This document shows, in pieces, positions 1-8,050 of a stretch of 64,000 nt of DNA. Each line of letters begins with the position of its first letter. The first letter of the stretch is position 1. A program made the translations under genes and the position numbers. Origin of the DNA: Bifidobacterium breve. GTDB taxonomy: Bacteria > Actinomycetota > Thermoleophilia > Solirubrobacterales > Solirubrobacteraceae. The stretch spans positions 1 to 64,000 of the forward strand of contig CAMDBT010000003.1 of assembly GCA_945889475.1 (NCBI GenBank), in the 5' to 3' direction. The notes under the pieces are model-generated. The model did no database searches and was not told the origin of the DNA. It worked only from the letters and a program-made list of their open reading frames with translations.

Positions 1-249
1 ATTGAGGACCGTCAGATCACCGGGGATGATGCCGCCATCGATCGCCTTCGCGGCCAGCGGAGCGGGCGCCAGCGAAGCTGCGACGCCGACGACCAGCGCG
101 ATTGACATCAGGATTACGCGCCCGCGGTAGGGGCTCATCAAGCTCGCCAGTCCGCGCAGCTTTCGGCCGCGGCCGCTGGTTCCTTCGAGGCGTCGGCGAA
201 CGTCCTCGCGGCGCGTGAGGCCCATCTCCTGGCGCTGGCTCTTGCTCAC
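1..249 (-). CDS. ABC exporter, transmembrane half (5'-terminal fragment, runs off the window)
   Basis: This is the first 83 codons of a gene that continues beyond the window edge. I chose the GTG at 249, which overlaps the stop of the upstream exporter gene as GTGA. The product begins with a basic cytosolic stretch, then an elbow helix ending in MSPYRGRV and a hydrophobic first membrane helix (about residues 47-65). This is the usual opening of a type IV ABC exporter subunit. Tight coupling to the gene at 246-2060, whose ATPase site is degenerate, suggests the pair forms one heterodimeric exporter. The nucleotide-binding domain lies outside the window, so this gene being the catalytically complete partner is a prediction. 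The substrate is unknown. Confidence 0.85.
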   Translation of the reverse strand, partial: MSKSQRQEMGLTRREDVRRRLEGTSGRGRKLRGLASLMSPYRGRVILMSIALVVGVAASLAPAPLAAKAIDGGIIPGDLTVLN

Positions 250-2060
250 AGCCCTGCGACCTCGCTCTCGGCCGGTTTACGAGTCAGAAATACCTGGTCC
301 GGTAAGCCTTTCTCGACGATCTGGCGGTAGAGATCGCTTTCGACCAGCAGGTGTTCGTGGTCGCCACGGGCGACTAGCCGTCCGCCTTCAAGCAGCACGA
401 TCTCGTCGGCCAAGGCGATCGTCGAAAGTCGGTGAGCGATCACGAACGTCGTACGGCCGGTCATGACCTCTCGCAGCGCCGTCTTGATCTGCTGCTCGGT
501 CGAGGAGTCGACGCTCGAGGTTGCGTCGTCGAGAATCAAGATCCTTGGGTCGGCAAGTAGCGCGCGGGCGATTGCCAGCCGCTGGCGTTGGCCGCCGGAG
601 AGCGTCAGGCCGCGCTCGCCGACGATCGTGCGGAGGCCGTCGGGCAGCCTTTCGATGAAGTCGGCTGCCTGCGCCTGGCGGACTGCCGCGAGGACGTCCT
701 CGTCGCTGGCGTCGGGACGGGCATATGCGATGTTGTCGCGGACGCTTGCTGAGAACAGGAACGGGTCATCGTTGACAACGGCGATCTGGCTGCGCAGGGC
801 GGCAGGATCAACGCTACGAACGTCAGCGCCGTCGACCAGTACGCGGCCAGCGGTCGTGTCGTAAAGTCGCGGAATCAGCTGGACCAGCGAACTTTTGCCG
901 GAGCCGGTGGAGCCGACCAGAGCGACCGTCAGGCCGGCAGCGACGTCGAGCGTGACTGATTCGAGCGCGTTGTTTGATCCGCCCGGATAGCGCAGCGTTA
1001 CATTCTCGAACTGCACGCGTCCACCACCGGCGGGGAGCGGGCCAGCGCCGGGCTCGGCCGTGATCTCCGGCTGGCGGTCGAGGATCTGGAAGATCCGTCC
1101 GCCGGAGGCTGTCGCCCGCTGCGAGAGACCGAGCATCATGCCGAAGGTCCGCATCGGTGCGATTAACATCAGTAGGTAGGTGTAGAAGGCTGAGAAAGCG
1201 CCGATAGAAAGATCGCCGTTGATTACTTGGCGACCGCCGAAGAAGAGCACTGCGGCGAGGCCGAGCTGAGGTAAAAAGCCGATGAACGGGCTGTAGAAAG
1301 CGGTCAGCCGTGTTGAAACCATCGACTGATCGAAGACGCGGCCGACGCGGTAGTCGAAGCTGAGTTTTTGACGCTTTTCGGCGGCGAAGGCCTTGACGAC
1401 GCGGACGCCAGCGATGTTCTCCTCAACCTCCGCGGTCAGCTCAGCGACGCGCTGCTGAACCTCAGCTAGTGCAGGCCGTGAACGACGGCCATAACGGAAG
1501 GCGATCACGATCACAAACGGAACAGGCGCCAGCGACAGTGCGGCCAGAACTGGGTCGGTGAGGAACATCGCGATCGCTGCCAGTCCGATCGTCAGCAGCG
1601 CTTGAATAAGAAAGACGAGTCCGTAACCAAGGAAGAATCGGACCGCCTGAAGGTCGACCGTGGCGCGGGACATCAGCTGCCCGGTTTGCTGCTGATCAAA
1701 GAAGGCGAGCTCCAGCGACTGCAGGTGGCCGTAGATCTTGGCGCGCAGATCGAACTCCAGCCCGAGCGACACGCGGCCCGCGACTAGGCGGCGGATTACG
1801 GTCAAGATTGCGCGCAGGACTCCGGCCAGCAGCACGGCCCCGCCGAGCAGCTTTAGGTTTGCCTTGTCGCCCTCGTAAATCTGGTTGATCGCCTGCCCAG
1901 TTAGCCAGGGGATCGAAACTGTCATCACCATCGCCAGCAGCGCAAAGATCAGCGAAGCGAAGATGCTGCGGCGGTACGGCCGCAGGAAGCTGAGCAACCT
2001 GATGAAGGTCGTCATGCCCGTGTCGGGCGTCTGAAGCTGTTCGGAGTTTGGATTCGTCAT
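246..2060 (-). CDS. Heterodimeric-type ABC exporter subunit with degenerate ATPase site
   Basis: A fused membrane/ATPase subunit of 604 residues. Six helices lie in about residues 30-320 and the nucleotide-binding domain in about 345-585. Visible motifs are Walker A (GSTGSGKS, 383-390), signature LSGGQ (487-491), Walker B ending ILILDD (507-512) and the switch histidine in IAHRLST (H543). The residue after Walker B, normally a catalytic Glu, is Asp512. The Q-loop reads VVNDDPF where VPQDPF is usual. In heterodimeric exporters such as TM287/288 and BmrCD one half has this kind of degenerate site, so pairing with the downstream gene at 1-249 is likely. It probably exports a lipid, drug or peptide; the substrate cannot be read from the sequence. 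Confidence 0.9.
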   Translation of the reverse strand: MTNPNSEQLQTPDTGMTTFIRLLSFLRPYRRSIFASLIFALLAMVMTVSIPWLTGQAINQIYEGDKANLKLLGGAVLLAGVLRAILTVIRRLVAGRVSLGLEFDLRAKIYGHLQSLELAFFDQQQTGQLMSRATVDLQAVRFFLGYGLVFLIQALLTIGLAAIAMFLTDPVLAALSLAPVPFVIVIAFRYGRRSRPALAEVQQRVAELTAEVEENIAGVRVVKAFAAEKRQKLSFDYRVGRVFDQSMVSTRLTAFYSPFIGFLPQLGLAAVLFFGGRQVINGDLSIGAFSAFYTYLLMLIAPMRTFGMMLGLSQRATASGGRIFQILDRQPEITAEPGAGPLPAGGGRVQFENVTLRYPGGSNNALESVTLDVAAGLTVALVGSTGSGKSSLVQLIPRLYDTTAGRVLVDGADVRSVDPAALRSQIAVVNDDPFLFSASVRDNIAYARPDASDEDVLAAVRQAQAADFIERLPDGLRTIVGERGLTLSGGQRQRLAIARALLADPRILILDDATSSVDSSTEQQIKTALREVMTGRTTFVIAHRLSTIALADEIVLLEGGRLVARGDHEHLLVESDLYRQIVEKGLPDQVFLTRKPAESEVAGL

Positions 2061-2377
2061 GGATTGTGATCAGCGCCAAGCAGCGCTCCGACTTAGGGTA
2101 CGGCGGTAATAATGCTTGCCGGATGACTCAAGCCGATCTTGGCCTTTGCGGCGGCTGCCGCTTCCAGCGCGCGGTGCCCAATACCCGTGGGTCGCTCTTT
2201 TCGCTCTGCGAGCGTTCACGCGAGGAGCCGAGCTTTGCTCGTTATCCGAAGCTGCCGGTTGCGATCTGCACAGGCTTTGCGCCGCGCGCCGCCGAGGCGG
2301 CCGGCCGCGACGAAGATGAACCCGACTGAGAGCGTTTGTCTGGCGCAACCGCGCGAGCGGGGTGGTAGCTTCACGCG
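2061..2377. other. Divergent intergenic region (317 bp), no convincing gene
   Basis: This gap separates the minus-strand ABC exporter from the plus-strand hydrolase. Several short open frames cross it on both strands. All translate to Arg/Ala/Ser-rich low-quality sequence without a ribosome site or recognisable domain, so I call none of them. It should hold both promoters. The only one I can point to is the TAGCTT hexamer at 2366-2371, 6 nt before the hydrolase ATG. No strong hairpin with a T-run is visible. Confidence 0.6.
2366..2371 (+). promoter_or_regulatory. Putative -10 box TAGCTT of a leaderless promoter
   Basis: TAGCTT lies exactly 6 nt before the ATG at 2378, so transcription would begin at or next to the start codon. 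No ribosome-binding site precedes the ATG. The same geometry recurs at many genes in this window. No clear -35 element is visible. Confidence 0.55.
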
Positions 2378-4270
2378 ATGGTCGCTCGGCGCCATCGGCC
2401 AAGCGTCACGTTGGCTCTCAGCCTAGTCGCGCTGGGGCTTGGCACAGCAGACGCGGTGGCTCTGAAGTTCACTCCCTGCGCCGCGCGCAGCCAGTTTGGC
2501 TGCGCGACGCTGACTGTCCCGCTAGACCACTCAAGAAAGGTGCCGGGGGAGATCCGGATTCGGCTCGCAGCTCAGCGCCGTTACCCGCGCGGGGCGGGCC
2601 TACTGATTGCGCTTGCCGGCGGGCCCGGTCAGGCAGCGCTGCCCTACGCAGATGGATTCGTCGCCGAGCTATCGCCAATGCTGCGCCGTCATCGGCTCGT
2701 CGTGCTCGATCAGCGCGGGACAGGGTCGTCCGGCGCGCTCTCCTGCCCCGCGCTCCAGAACACTACGGAGATCGACCCGTGGCCTCCTTCGCTGGTGGCC
2801 GCTTGCGCGCAGCTGATCGGGCCCCGTCGCCGGTTCTATTCGACCCGCGACAGCGCAGCTGACATTGACGCGATTCGGCGTGCTTTCGGCGCCCGCAAGG
2901 TGACGCTAATGGGTGTCAGCTACGGGACCTGGGTCGCTCAGGAGTACGCCCGCCAGTATCCGACCAGGACGCAGTCGCTGATCCTCGATTCGGTCGTCGG
3001 ACCGGGGCAGCCGAGCGGTTTCTACCTCGACACGCTCGCTGCCGTTCGACGAGTCACTGCTGAGCAGTGCGCCGGCGGGCGTTGCAATGGGATTACGAAC
3101 GACCCAGTCGGCGACCTTTCGGCGGTGGTTCAGCGCCTTGCAACAGGTCCGCTGCGAGGCACGGTCTACGACTCACGCGGGCGTGGCACCGCGGCAAAGT
3201 ATTCCAGCCAAGGCGAGATAGCTGAGGTCATCGTCGGCGGCGACGTCAACGCCGAGCTGCAGGCGCAGCTGCCTGCCGCGATGGCCGCTGCACGACGAGA
3301 GGATTACGCGCAGCTGCTGCGGCTGCTAGGGACTCTCGGCGACACGCCCGAGACGACGCGTGAACTGAGCGTCGGCCTCTACGCGGTCACGAGCTGTCTC
3401 GATTCAGCGATGCCTTACCGGCTGTCAAGTCCGATTTCGGGGCGCCCCGCTCTGATGGCGTCGGCGCTGGCAGCAATTCCAGCCAGCAGCTACGCCCCGT
3501 TCGACGCCGCTACCGTCGGTTCGCAGAGCGGCGTGAGCGATTGCCTGCAGTTTCCGGTCCAGTTCGACACAGCTCCCGCCGCCGGAGTGCTGCCCAACGT
3601 CCCGGCGCTGATCCTGGCCGGCCAGCTAGATCTGCGCACACCGGCTGAGAACGCTGCCGCGCTCGCCGCTCTGCTGCCGAAGGCAAGTCTGGTAGAGCTA
3701 CGAGGCGCTGGTCACGACTTGCTTGGCACCGACACAACGGGCTGCGTTGCGACCGCGCTGCGGCGTTTCGCAGCGAGCCAGAGGGTCGGCGCACCGTGTG
3801 CTAGACGCGACAACGCGGTGCAGCCGGTTGGCGTCGCGCCTCTTCGCGTCGCCAACGCCACACCGGCGCGCGGAACAAGCGGCATCCGGGGCCGTGCGCT
3901 GAGCGTCGCGCTGGCCAGCGTGAACGACGCAATCGCGATTGCCTACATGATGCTTGATGCTGGCGCTGAGCCGCGCGGCGGCGGCCTCCGTGGCGGCAGC
4001 TACGACGCACGCAGCGGGCCGGTCGACGAGCTCCGCCTTCGCAGTTATCGCTACGCCGCCGACCTTGCGGTGAGCGGCAAGCTGAGTCTATTCTCGTCTG
4101 GGCCGCGCGGCCGGGTGACGCTTAGCGGCGCCGCTCGCGGCAGCGTGGACGTTGAGTCGTGGAGCTCCGCTAGCGGAGTGATAGATGGCCTCGCTGTGAA
4201 GTCCAGTGGAGGTTATGCAACGGCGACGCGTCGCCCGGCTGGGCGACGCGCACGAGCGATCCTGCGCTAA
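2378..4270 (+). CDS. Secreted alpha/beta hydrolase (peptidase S33/TAP-like)
   Basis: A 630-residue protein. An N-terminal signal peptide (hydrophobic about 10-28) is followed by an alpha/beta-hydrolase fold like that of tripeptidyl aminopeptidases and proline iminopeptidases. The oxyanion segment GGPGQ is at 81-85, a DQRGTG strand at 111-116, and the nucleophile elbow GVSYGT gives Ser181. The acid and base are probably Asp418 (AGQLDLRTP) and His446 (GAGHDLL). The usual C-terminal TAP-like region holds the Asp and His. About 150 further residues after 480 form a Gly/Ala/Ser-rich beta-type tail I do not recognise. It probably cleaves peptides or esters outside the cytoplasmic membrane. The predicted leaderless promoter makes it a single-gene unit, and it ends at a strong hairpin. 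Confidence 0.85.
   Translation: MVARRHRPSVTLALSLVALGLGTADAVALKFTPCAARSQFGCATLTVPLDHSRKVPGEIRIRLAAQRRYPRGAGLLIALAGGPGQAALPYADGFVAELSPMLRRHRLVVLDQRGTGSSGALSCPALQNTTEIDPWPPSLVAACAQLIGPRRRFYSTRDSAADIDAIRRAFGARKVTLMGVSYGTWVAQEYARQYPTRTQSLILDSVVGPGQPSGFYLDTLAAVRRVTAEQCAGGRCNGITNDPVGDLSAVVQRLATGPLRGTVYDSRGRGTAAKYSSQGEIAEVIVGGDVNAELQAQLPAAMAAARREDYAQLLRLLGTLGDTPETTRELSVGLYAVTSCLDSAMPYRLSSPISGRPALMASALAAIPASSYAPFDAATVGSQSGVSDCLQFPVQFDTAPAAGVLPNVPALILAGQLDLRTPAENAAALAALLPKASLVELRGAGHDLLGTDTTGCVATALRRFAASQRVGAPCARRDNAVQPVGVAPLRVANATPARGTSGIRGRALSVALASVNDAIAIAYMMLDAGAEPRGGGLRGGSYDARSGPVDELRLRSYRYAADLAVSGKLSLFSSGPRGRVTLSGAARGSVDVESWSSASGVIDGLAVKSSGGYATATRRPAGRRARAILR
4227..4250. terminator. Perfect 10-bp GC hairpin at convergent gene ends
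   Basis: CGCGTCGCCC (4227-4236) and GGGCGACGCG (4241-4250) form a perfect 10-bp stem with a GGCT loop. It lies inside the last codons of the plus-strand hydrolase gene and 27 bp past the stop of the minus-strand gene at 4277. No T-run follows on either strand. It could be a U-less bidirectional terminator or an mRNA 3'-end stabiliser; it could also be a coincidence of GC-rich coding. Confidence 0.4.
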
Positions 4271-4276
4271 GGACAG

Positions 4277-4828
4277 CTACTTCACGACATGCTTGCTGCA
4301 GACCTCAGCCGAGTTCGACTGGCAGAGCGCGTACTCGACGTCGGCCTCCATCGGTGATTGGGTTGCTATCGCTGTAGGGACGCCGTTCAACGTTGGGTCG
4401 GTTGTGGTGACGATGTAGTGGGTGCCGTTGGTCCAGCCAAAGCCGCCAAGCGCTGCCTTGGCGCCCGCGGACGTGCCGCTTGCCGTCCCTTCCTTGATTC
4501 CGTCGGCGTTGCCCTTCTTGTACCCGACCTTCTTGCCATATCGAGCGCCGCTCTTCTTCCCTGCTTCGTCGCCGACGGCTGTACCAGCCTGGGAGCCAGC
4601 GGTGTAGATCTCTTGGTAGCCGGCGGCGCCAGGCTTGTACTTGTCGGCCTCGTGATTGGTGCCGAGGAAGTAGCCGCCAACGCCAAGTGCGATCGCGATT
4701 ACCACCGCAGCGAGCCACCAAAGAGCCGAAGGGGCGCCGGATGAACCACCGCTGGCATCTGGCGCTGCATACGCCGGTTGAGCTGAACCTGGAGCTTGTG
4801 GGGGAACTGCTGGGCCGCCTGCTTCCAT
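4277..4828 (-). CDS. Membrane-anchored protein with twelve tandem Gly-X-X-X repeats
   Basis: A 183-residue protein. I start it at the ATG at 4828 because GGAAGG sits 7-8 nt upstream; an open frame reaching 4882 has no such signal. A Pro/Ala/Ser-rich cytosolic tail (1-34) leads into one membrane helix (about 36-55). About residues 78-125 then read as twelve uninterrupted tetrapeptides beginning with Gly (GSQA, GTAV, GDEA, GKKS, GARY and so on). The C-terminal about 55 residues carry two cysteines, which may form a disulfide. Perfect GX3 periodicity puts Gly on one helix face and suggests tight helix packing, as in glycine zippers and the deca-GX3 region of Yae1/Lto1. I do not know its function. 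It ends 6 bp from the convergent hydrolase gene. Confidence 0.8.
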   Translation of the reverse strand: MEAGGPAVPPQAPGSAQPAYAAPDASGGSSGAPSALWWLAAVVIAIALGVGGYFLGTNHEADKYKPGAAGYQEIYTAGSQAGTAVGDEAGKKSGARYGKKVGYKKGNADGIKEGTASGTSAGAKAALGGFGWTNGTHYIVTTTDPTLNGVPTAIATQSPMEADVEYALCQSNSAEVCSKHVVK

Positions 4829-4951
4829 CGGAATCACCTTCCATCGTTGGGCTAGCTGAACGACACAAGCTAACTCACGCACCGAGATTCGGCAACCGGT
4901 CGGCGATCGCTCAACGCGCAGTTCGCTTGTGGCCGCCGGAAGTAGCGCTGT

Positions 4952-6058
4952 TTACGGCACCGAAGCACCAGCTGCGCGATCGCGCGCAAGTGCGACCGTG
5001 ACCTTCCCCAGCTTGGCCCAAGTTGCCGCGCCGAGATGGCCGTCCACGGTCAGTTTATTGGTTGCCTGGAAGGCTTTGACAGCGGCGACGGTCGCCGCGC
5101 CAAAGATGCCGTTCGCCTTCAGCTTCTTCGCGCCAGCCGATGCCAATAGTTGCTGGGCGCGGACGACCGAGTCGCCTTTTGCACCGCTCCTCAGTAGCGG
5201 CCAGCCCGGATCCTGTGGGGCGCTGATCGCCGGCAGCGCTCGTCCCAGCGCCGTCCAGATCTTCTCGCTCGTAGTCGACCAGACCCACCAGCTGTAACCG
5301 GGCGCCTTGTAGCTGGCCGCGAGGCGACGGAACGCGAGGATGTCCGCGACCGATGGCGACTGGTAGGTCTGCCCGATCGGGTGAATCGGCCGACCGTAGA
5401 TCCGGTTCTCGCGCCAAGTGTGTTTGACCGACGTTGCGACCGAATCGCCGATATCGCGCCAGTAGATCTGCGGCATGTTGACCTCAGCCCCGCCAGGGCC
5501 GAGAAAGACCGAATAGGGCAACGAAGGGTGGTAGTCGACGTAAGGGAAGCTTGTGAAGCCGAGCGGGAACTTCGCGCCAACGAGCCGGCGCAGCTCTTTC
5601 ATGTAGCTGCGCGCCGGGCTGTATCGCCCTTCGTAGCTCGACTCAGCATCGATGATCAGGCAGTCGGCGCCAGCCTTCTTCGCGGCTGCTGCGGCGCGCG
5701 CTTCAGCGGCCGGTCTTAGCCCGTAAACGAACTGCCAGCCGCAGACGCGAAGCCCTGCAGCGTGGAGCGTGGAGACGAGCGGCCTCGTAAACTGCTGCCA
5801 AGCGTTGGTGCCGTCGGCCGACTTGATGTAGACCGCCGACAGGCCGGCTCGCTTCGCTCGCGCGACGATCTTGGCGACGTTGCCAGCTTCGGTATCAGGC
5901 GTGTTCCAGATCCACATCGACTGGCCTTTGAATGCCGGGTTGATTCGGGCTGCGTCCGCCGGGCTGGGTCCAATAGCCAAGACCACAATCAGCGCCAATG
6001 CGGCGATCGCAGCGGCGGCGCCGCCGCGGCAGAGAGGGGCGTTGTGGCGCGTCGTCAT
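4952..6058 (-). CDS. Secreted glycoside-hydrolase-like TIM barrel with peptidoglycan-binding domain
   Basis: A 368-residue secreted protein. I chose the ATG at 6058: it opens a classic signal peptide ending in PSPADAA, and TACCTT lies 7 nt upstream. An in-frame start at 6166 would add 36 uncharged residues before the signal. The mature part begins with KGQSMWIWNT. It runs as an alternating beta/alpha barrel containing IIDAES, MPQIYWRD and WWVWSTT, resembling GH25/DUF4015-type glycosidases; the acidic pair in IIDAES is a candidate active site. The last 70 or so residues are a PG_binding_1 repeat (LRSGAKGDSVV...GIFGAATVAAVKAFQ). Likely role: cell-wall or glycan turnover at the envelope. Substrate and activity are inferred. 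Confidence 0.8.
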   Translation of the reverse strand: MTTRHNAPLCRGGAAAAIAALALIVVLAIGPSPADAARINPAFKGQSMWIWNTPDTEAGNVAKIVARAKRAGLSAVYIKSADGTNAWQQFTRPLVSTLHAAGLRVCGWQFVYGLRPAAEARAAAAAKKAGADCLIIDAESSYEGRYSPARSYMKELRRLVGAKFPLGFTSFPYVDYHPSLPYSVFLGPGGAEVNMPQIYWRDIGDSVATSVKHTWRENRIYGRPIHPIGQTYQSPSVADILAFRRLAASYKAPGYSWWVWSTTSEKIWTALGRALPAISAPQDPGWPLLRSGAKGDSVVRAQQLLASAGAKKLKANGIFGAATVAAVKAFQATNKLTVDGHLGAATWAKLGKVTVALARDRAAGASVP

Positions 6059-6065
6059 GACGCTC

Positions 6066-6071
6066 AAGGTA
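6066..6071 (-). promoter_or_regulatory. Putative -10 box TACCTT of a leaderless promoter
   Basis: On the minus strand TACCTT is 7 nt upstream of the ATG at 6058. This supports that start for the secreted peptidoglycan-binding protein and predicts a transcript starting at the ATG. No -35 element is evident. Confidence 0.5.
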
Positions 6072-6259
6072 GGGCTCCGCCGAAAAGTGTTGGTCATCTG
6101 CACTACATTCCCCAACCCAAGACGAAGGCCGATGTTGCGATACTTCGGGTCTAACACCGTGTTCACCTAAGTAGTCGCCGCGAGAAGCGGCGCCAAGCAA
6201 GAGACAATTCGGAATAATGATGTCTGCAGCGGACGCTGTCCGCACGGAGAGGAAGTCGA

Positions 6260-7882
6260 ATGATTCGCAGCACTGCGCTTGTTTTTTCAGTCGTCGCCAC
6301 GATCACCGCGCTGGCGCTGCCGGCCGCCGCGTCGGCGAAGGTCGCCAAGCCCAACGTGCTTGTCGTGATGACCGACGACATGAGCTACGACAACCTGAAG
6401 TTCATGCCGAAGACGTCCGCGTTCTTCAAGAAGAACGGCACATCGTTCACGAAGAATTACGTCAGCTACCCGCTCTGCTGCCCTGCCCGCACGACCTTCC
6501 TGACAGGCCAGCTGGCCCACAACCATGGGGTAGATAGCGTCTTTTCGCCCGACAACTACATCGGTTGGGAGACCAAAGACAACAACATGGCCGCTTGGCT
6601 GCAGACCGGCGGCTACCGCACGGGGGTTAGCGGTAAGTATCTCAACGGCTACGGCGAGATTAGTCAGACCGAGGTCCCGAAGGGCTGGGACGACTGGCAG
6701 GTTTCGATCGATGAGACGACGATTGACGCCTTCAACGTCCGCTACAACCGCAACGGCCAACTAGTTGAGTACGGCGACCCGGACTGGATCTCCCGCACGC
6801 AGGCATTTTCCGAAGTCGTTGGACACCAGCTGATTTTGGATTACCCGGGACTCGTCAGCAATCTCTTCAGCTTCTTCATGTCGCGGCCGCGGCCGTGGAC
6901 CTTCGGGACGACCGTTGACGCCAACTACACGACCTCGGTGGAGGCGGCAACAGCACGCCAGTTCATGGCCGCCGGTGCAAACTCCAAGAAGCCTTGGTTC
7001 CAGTACTACACGCCGCCCAGCCAGCACCGCGAAGACATCGCGGAGCAGGCCAACGCCGGTCAGGACATCGGCATCAACCCGCGGATCCCGTCGAAGTACA
7101 TTCCGAAGGTAGAGAACCTCAAGTTGCCGCGTCCGAAGGCCTTCGCTGAGAAGGACATGAGCGACAAGCGCAAGGTGCTACAGCCGCCGACCACTCCCAA
7201 CGACGACAGTCCTGAGTGCGTCGTCAAGCAGTGCATTCAGAAGCTGACGCACTACTACCAAGGGCGCGCAGGAGCCTCGTTGGCGCTTGACGACGAGATC
7301 GCCAAGATGATCGCCGAGCTCAAAGCCAGCGGCCAGCTCAGTAACACGCTGATCATCTTCACATCCGACAACGGGTGGTTGATGGGGCAGCACAACATCA
7401 ACGGCAACAAGTACCTCCCATACGAGGAGTCGATTCATGTGCCGCTGATGATCGCCGGGCCGGGCGTGCCGAAGGGCAAGACCAATAGCGCGCTTGTCGC
7501 CAACGTTGATCTCTCGCCGACAATTGTTGCTGCCACCGGAGCTAAGCCGCTGCGCAAGACCGATGGAATGTCGCTCTTCTCGGTGATGAAGAATCCGTCT
7601 AAGGGCCGTAGCGCAGTTCCGTTGGAGGCAACGCGCAAGCTGTTCGTCAAGCCTGGCAACTTCCCGAACCCAGAGGACACGCCCTACTACGGCGTCCGTA
7701 CGAAAGACTGGATGTACGCCAAGTACCTCGAGACCGGCGACCAGGAGCTTTACGACATGGTGCGCGACCCGGCGCAGATGAACAATCTCGCCAAAAAGTC
7801 CGCCTACGCCAAGCAGCTTGCTGCAATGTCCAAGCTCGCGCTGCAGCTAAAGCGCTGCAAGGGCAAGGCCTGCGTTCGCTAG
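6260..7882 (+). CDS. Secreted type I sulfatase
   Basis: A 540-residue arylsulfatase-family enzyme (S1). The signal peptide ends around AASA|KV (residue 26). Metal-binding Asp39-Asp40 lie in VMTDDM. The formylglycine motif C-X-P-X-R is C73-C-P-A-R77, so Cys73 should be oxidised to formylglycine before export. A later TSDNGW motif supplies further metal ligands, and the C-terminal subdomain ends with DMVRDPAQMNNLA, typical of the family. It hydrolyses sulfate esters; the substrate class (glycan or small aryl ester) is not clear, though the overall layout resembles N-acetylglucosamine-6-sulfatases. The start is firm: GAGAGGAAG lies just upstream of the ATG. No formylglycine-generating enzyme is nearby. 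Confidence 0.92.
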   Translation: MIRSTALVFSVVATITALALPAAASAKVAKPNVLVVMTDDMSYDNLKFMPKTSAFFKKNGTSFTKNYVSYPLCCPARTTFLTGQLAHNHGVDSVFSPDNYIGWETKDNNMAAWLQTGGYRTGVSGKYLNGYGEISQTEVPKGWDDWQVSIDETTIDAFNVRYNRNGQLVEYGDPDWISRTQAFSEVVGHQLILDYPGLVSNLFSFFMSRPRPWTFGTTVDANYTTSVEAATARQFMAAGANSKKPWFQYYTPPSQHREDIAEQANAGQDIGINPRIPSKYIPKVENLKLPRPKAFAEKDMSDKRKVLQPPTTPNDDSPECVVKQCIQKLTHYYQGRAGASLALDDEIAKMIAELKASGQLSNTLIIFTSDNGWLMGQHNINGNKYLPYEESIHVPLMIAGPGVPKGKTNSALVANVDLSPTIVAATGAKPLRKTDGMSLFSVMKNPSKGRSAVPLEATRKLFVKPGNFPNPEDTPYYGVRTKDWMYAKYLETGDQELYDMVRDPAQMNNLAKKSAYAKQLAAMSKLALQLKRCKGKACVR

Positions 7883-7913
7883 CTGGTCGGCCTTCAAGGC
7901 GCGGTCTGCTCAG

Positions 7914-7987
7914 TGCCGGAGGAGGGACTCGAACCCCCGACACGCGGATTATGATTCCGCTGCTCTAACCAGCTGAGCTACTCCGGC
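7914..7987 (-). tRNA. tRNA-Met (CAT), elongator type
   Basis: A 74-nt cloverleaf on the minus strand. The acceptor GCCGGAG pairs with CTCCGGC, the D-arm reads GCTC/GAGC, and the anticodon stem GCGGA/TCCGC encloses loop ATCATAA with anticodon CAT. The T-arm carries GGTTCGAGTCC. A73 is the discriminator and CCA is not encoded. The body resembles bacterial elongator tRNA-Met rather than initiator or tRNA-Ile2, although CAT alone cannot exclude the latter. Confidence 0.92.
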
Positions 7988-8038
7988 GGGAGGCGGTGAT
8001 CGTACCGAAAGAATGGGCGCTGTCGGCTGACGGCCAAG

Positions 8039-8044
8039 TACCGT
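8039..8044 (+). promoter_or_regulatory. Putative -10 box TACCGT of a leaderless promoter
   Basis: TACCGT is 6 nt before the GTG at 8051 of the MFS gene, in a gap lacking any ribosome-binding site. It matches the window-wide TANNNT-N6/7-start pattern. Confidence 0.5.
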
Positions 8045-8050
8045 TGCGCC

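Noticed and set aside
2070-2402. Several short open frames on both strands between the ABC exporter and the hydrolase
   Set aside because: Arg/Ser/Ala-rich products without domains, ribosome sites or a leaderless box; typical of GC-rich antisense frames.
7914-7987. tRNA with CAT anticodon as tRNA-Ile2
   Set aside because: The body matches elongator tRNA-Met better; the alternative cannot be fully excluded without checking tilS-type identity elements.
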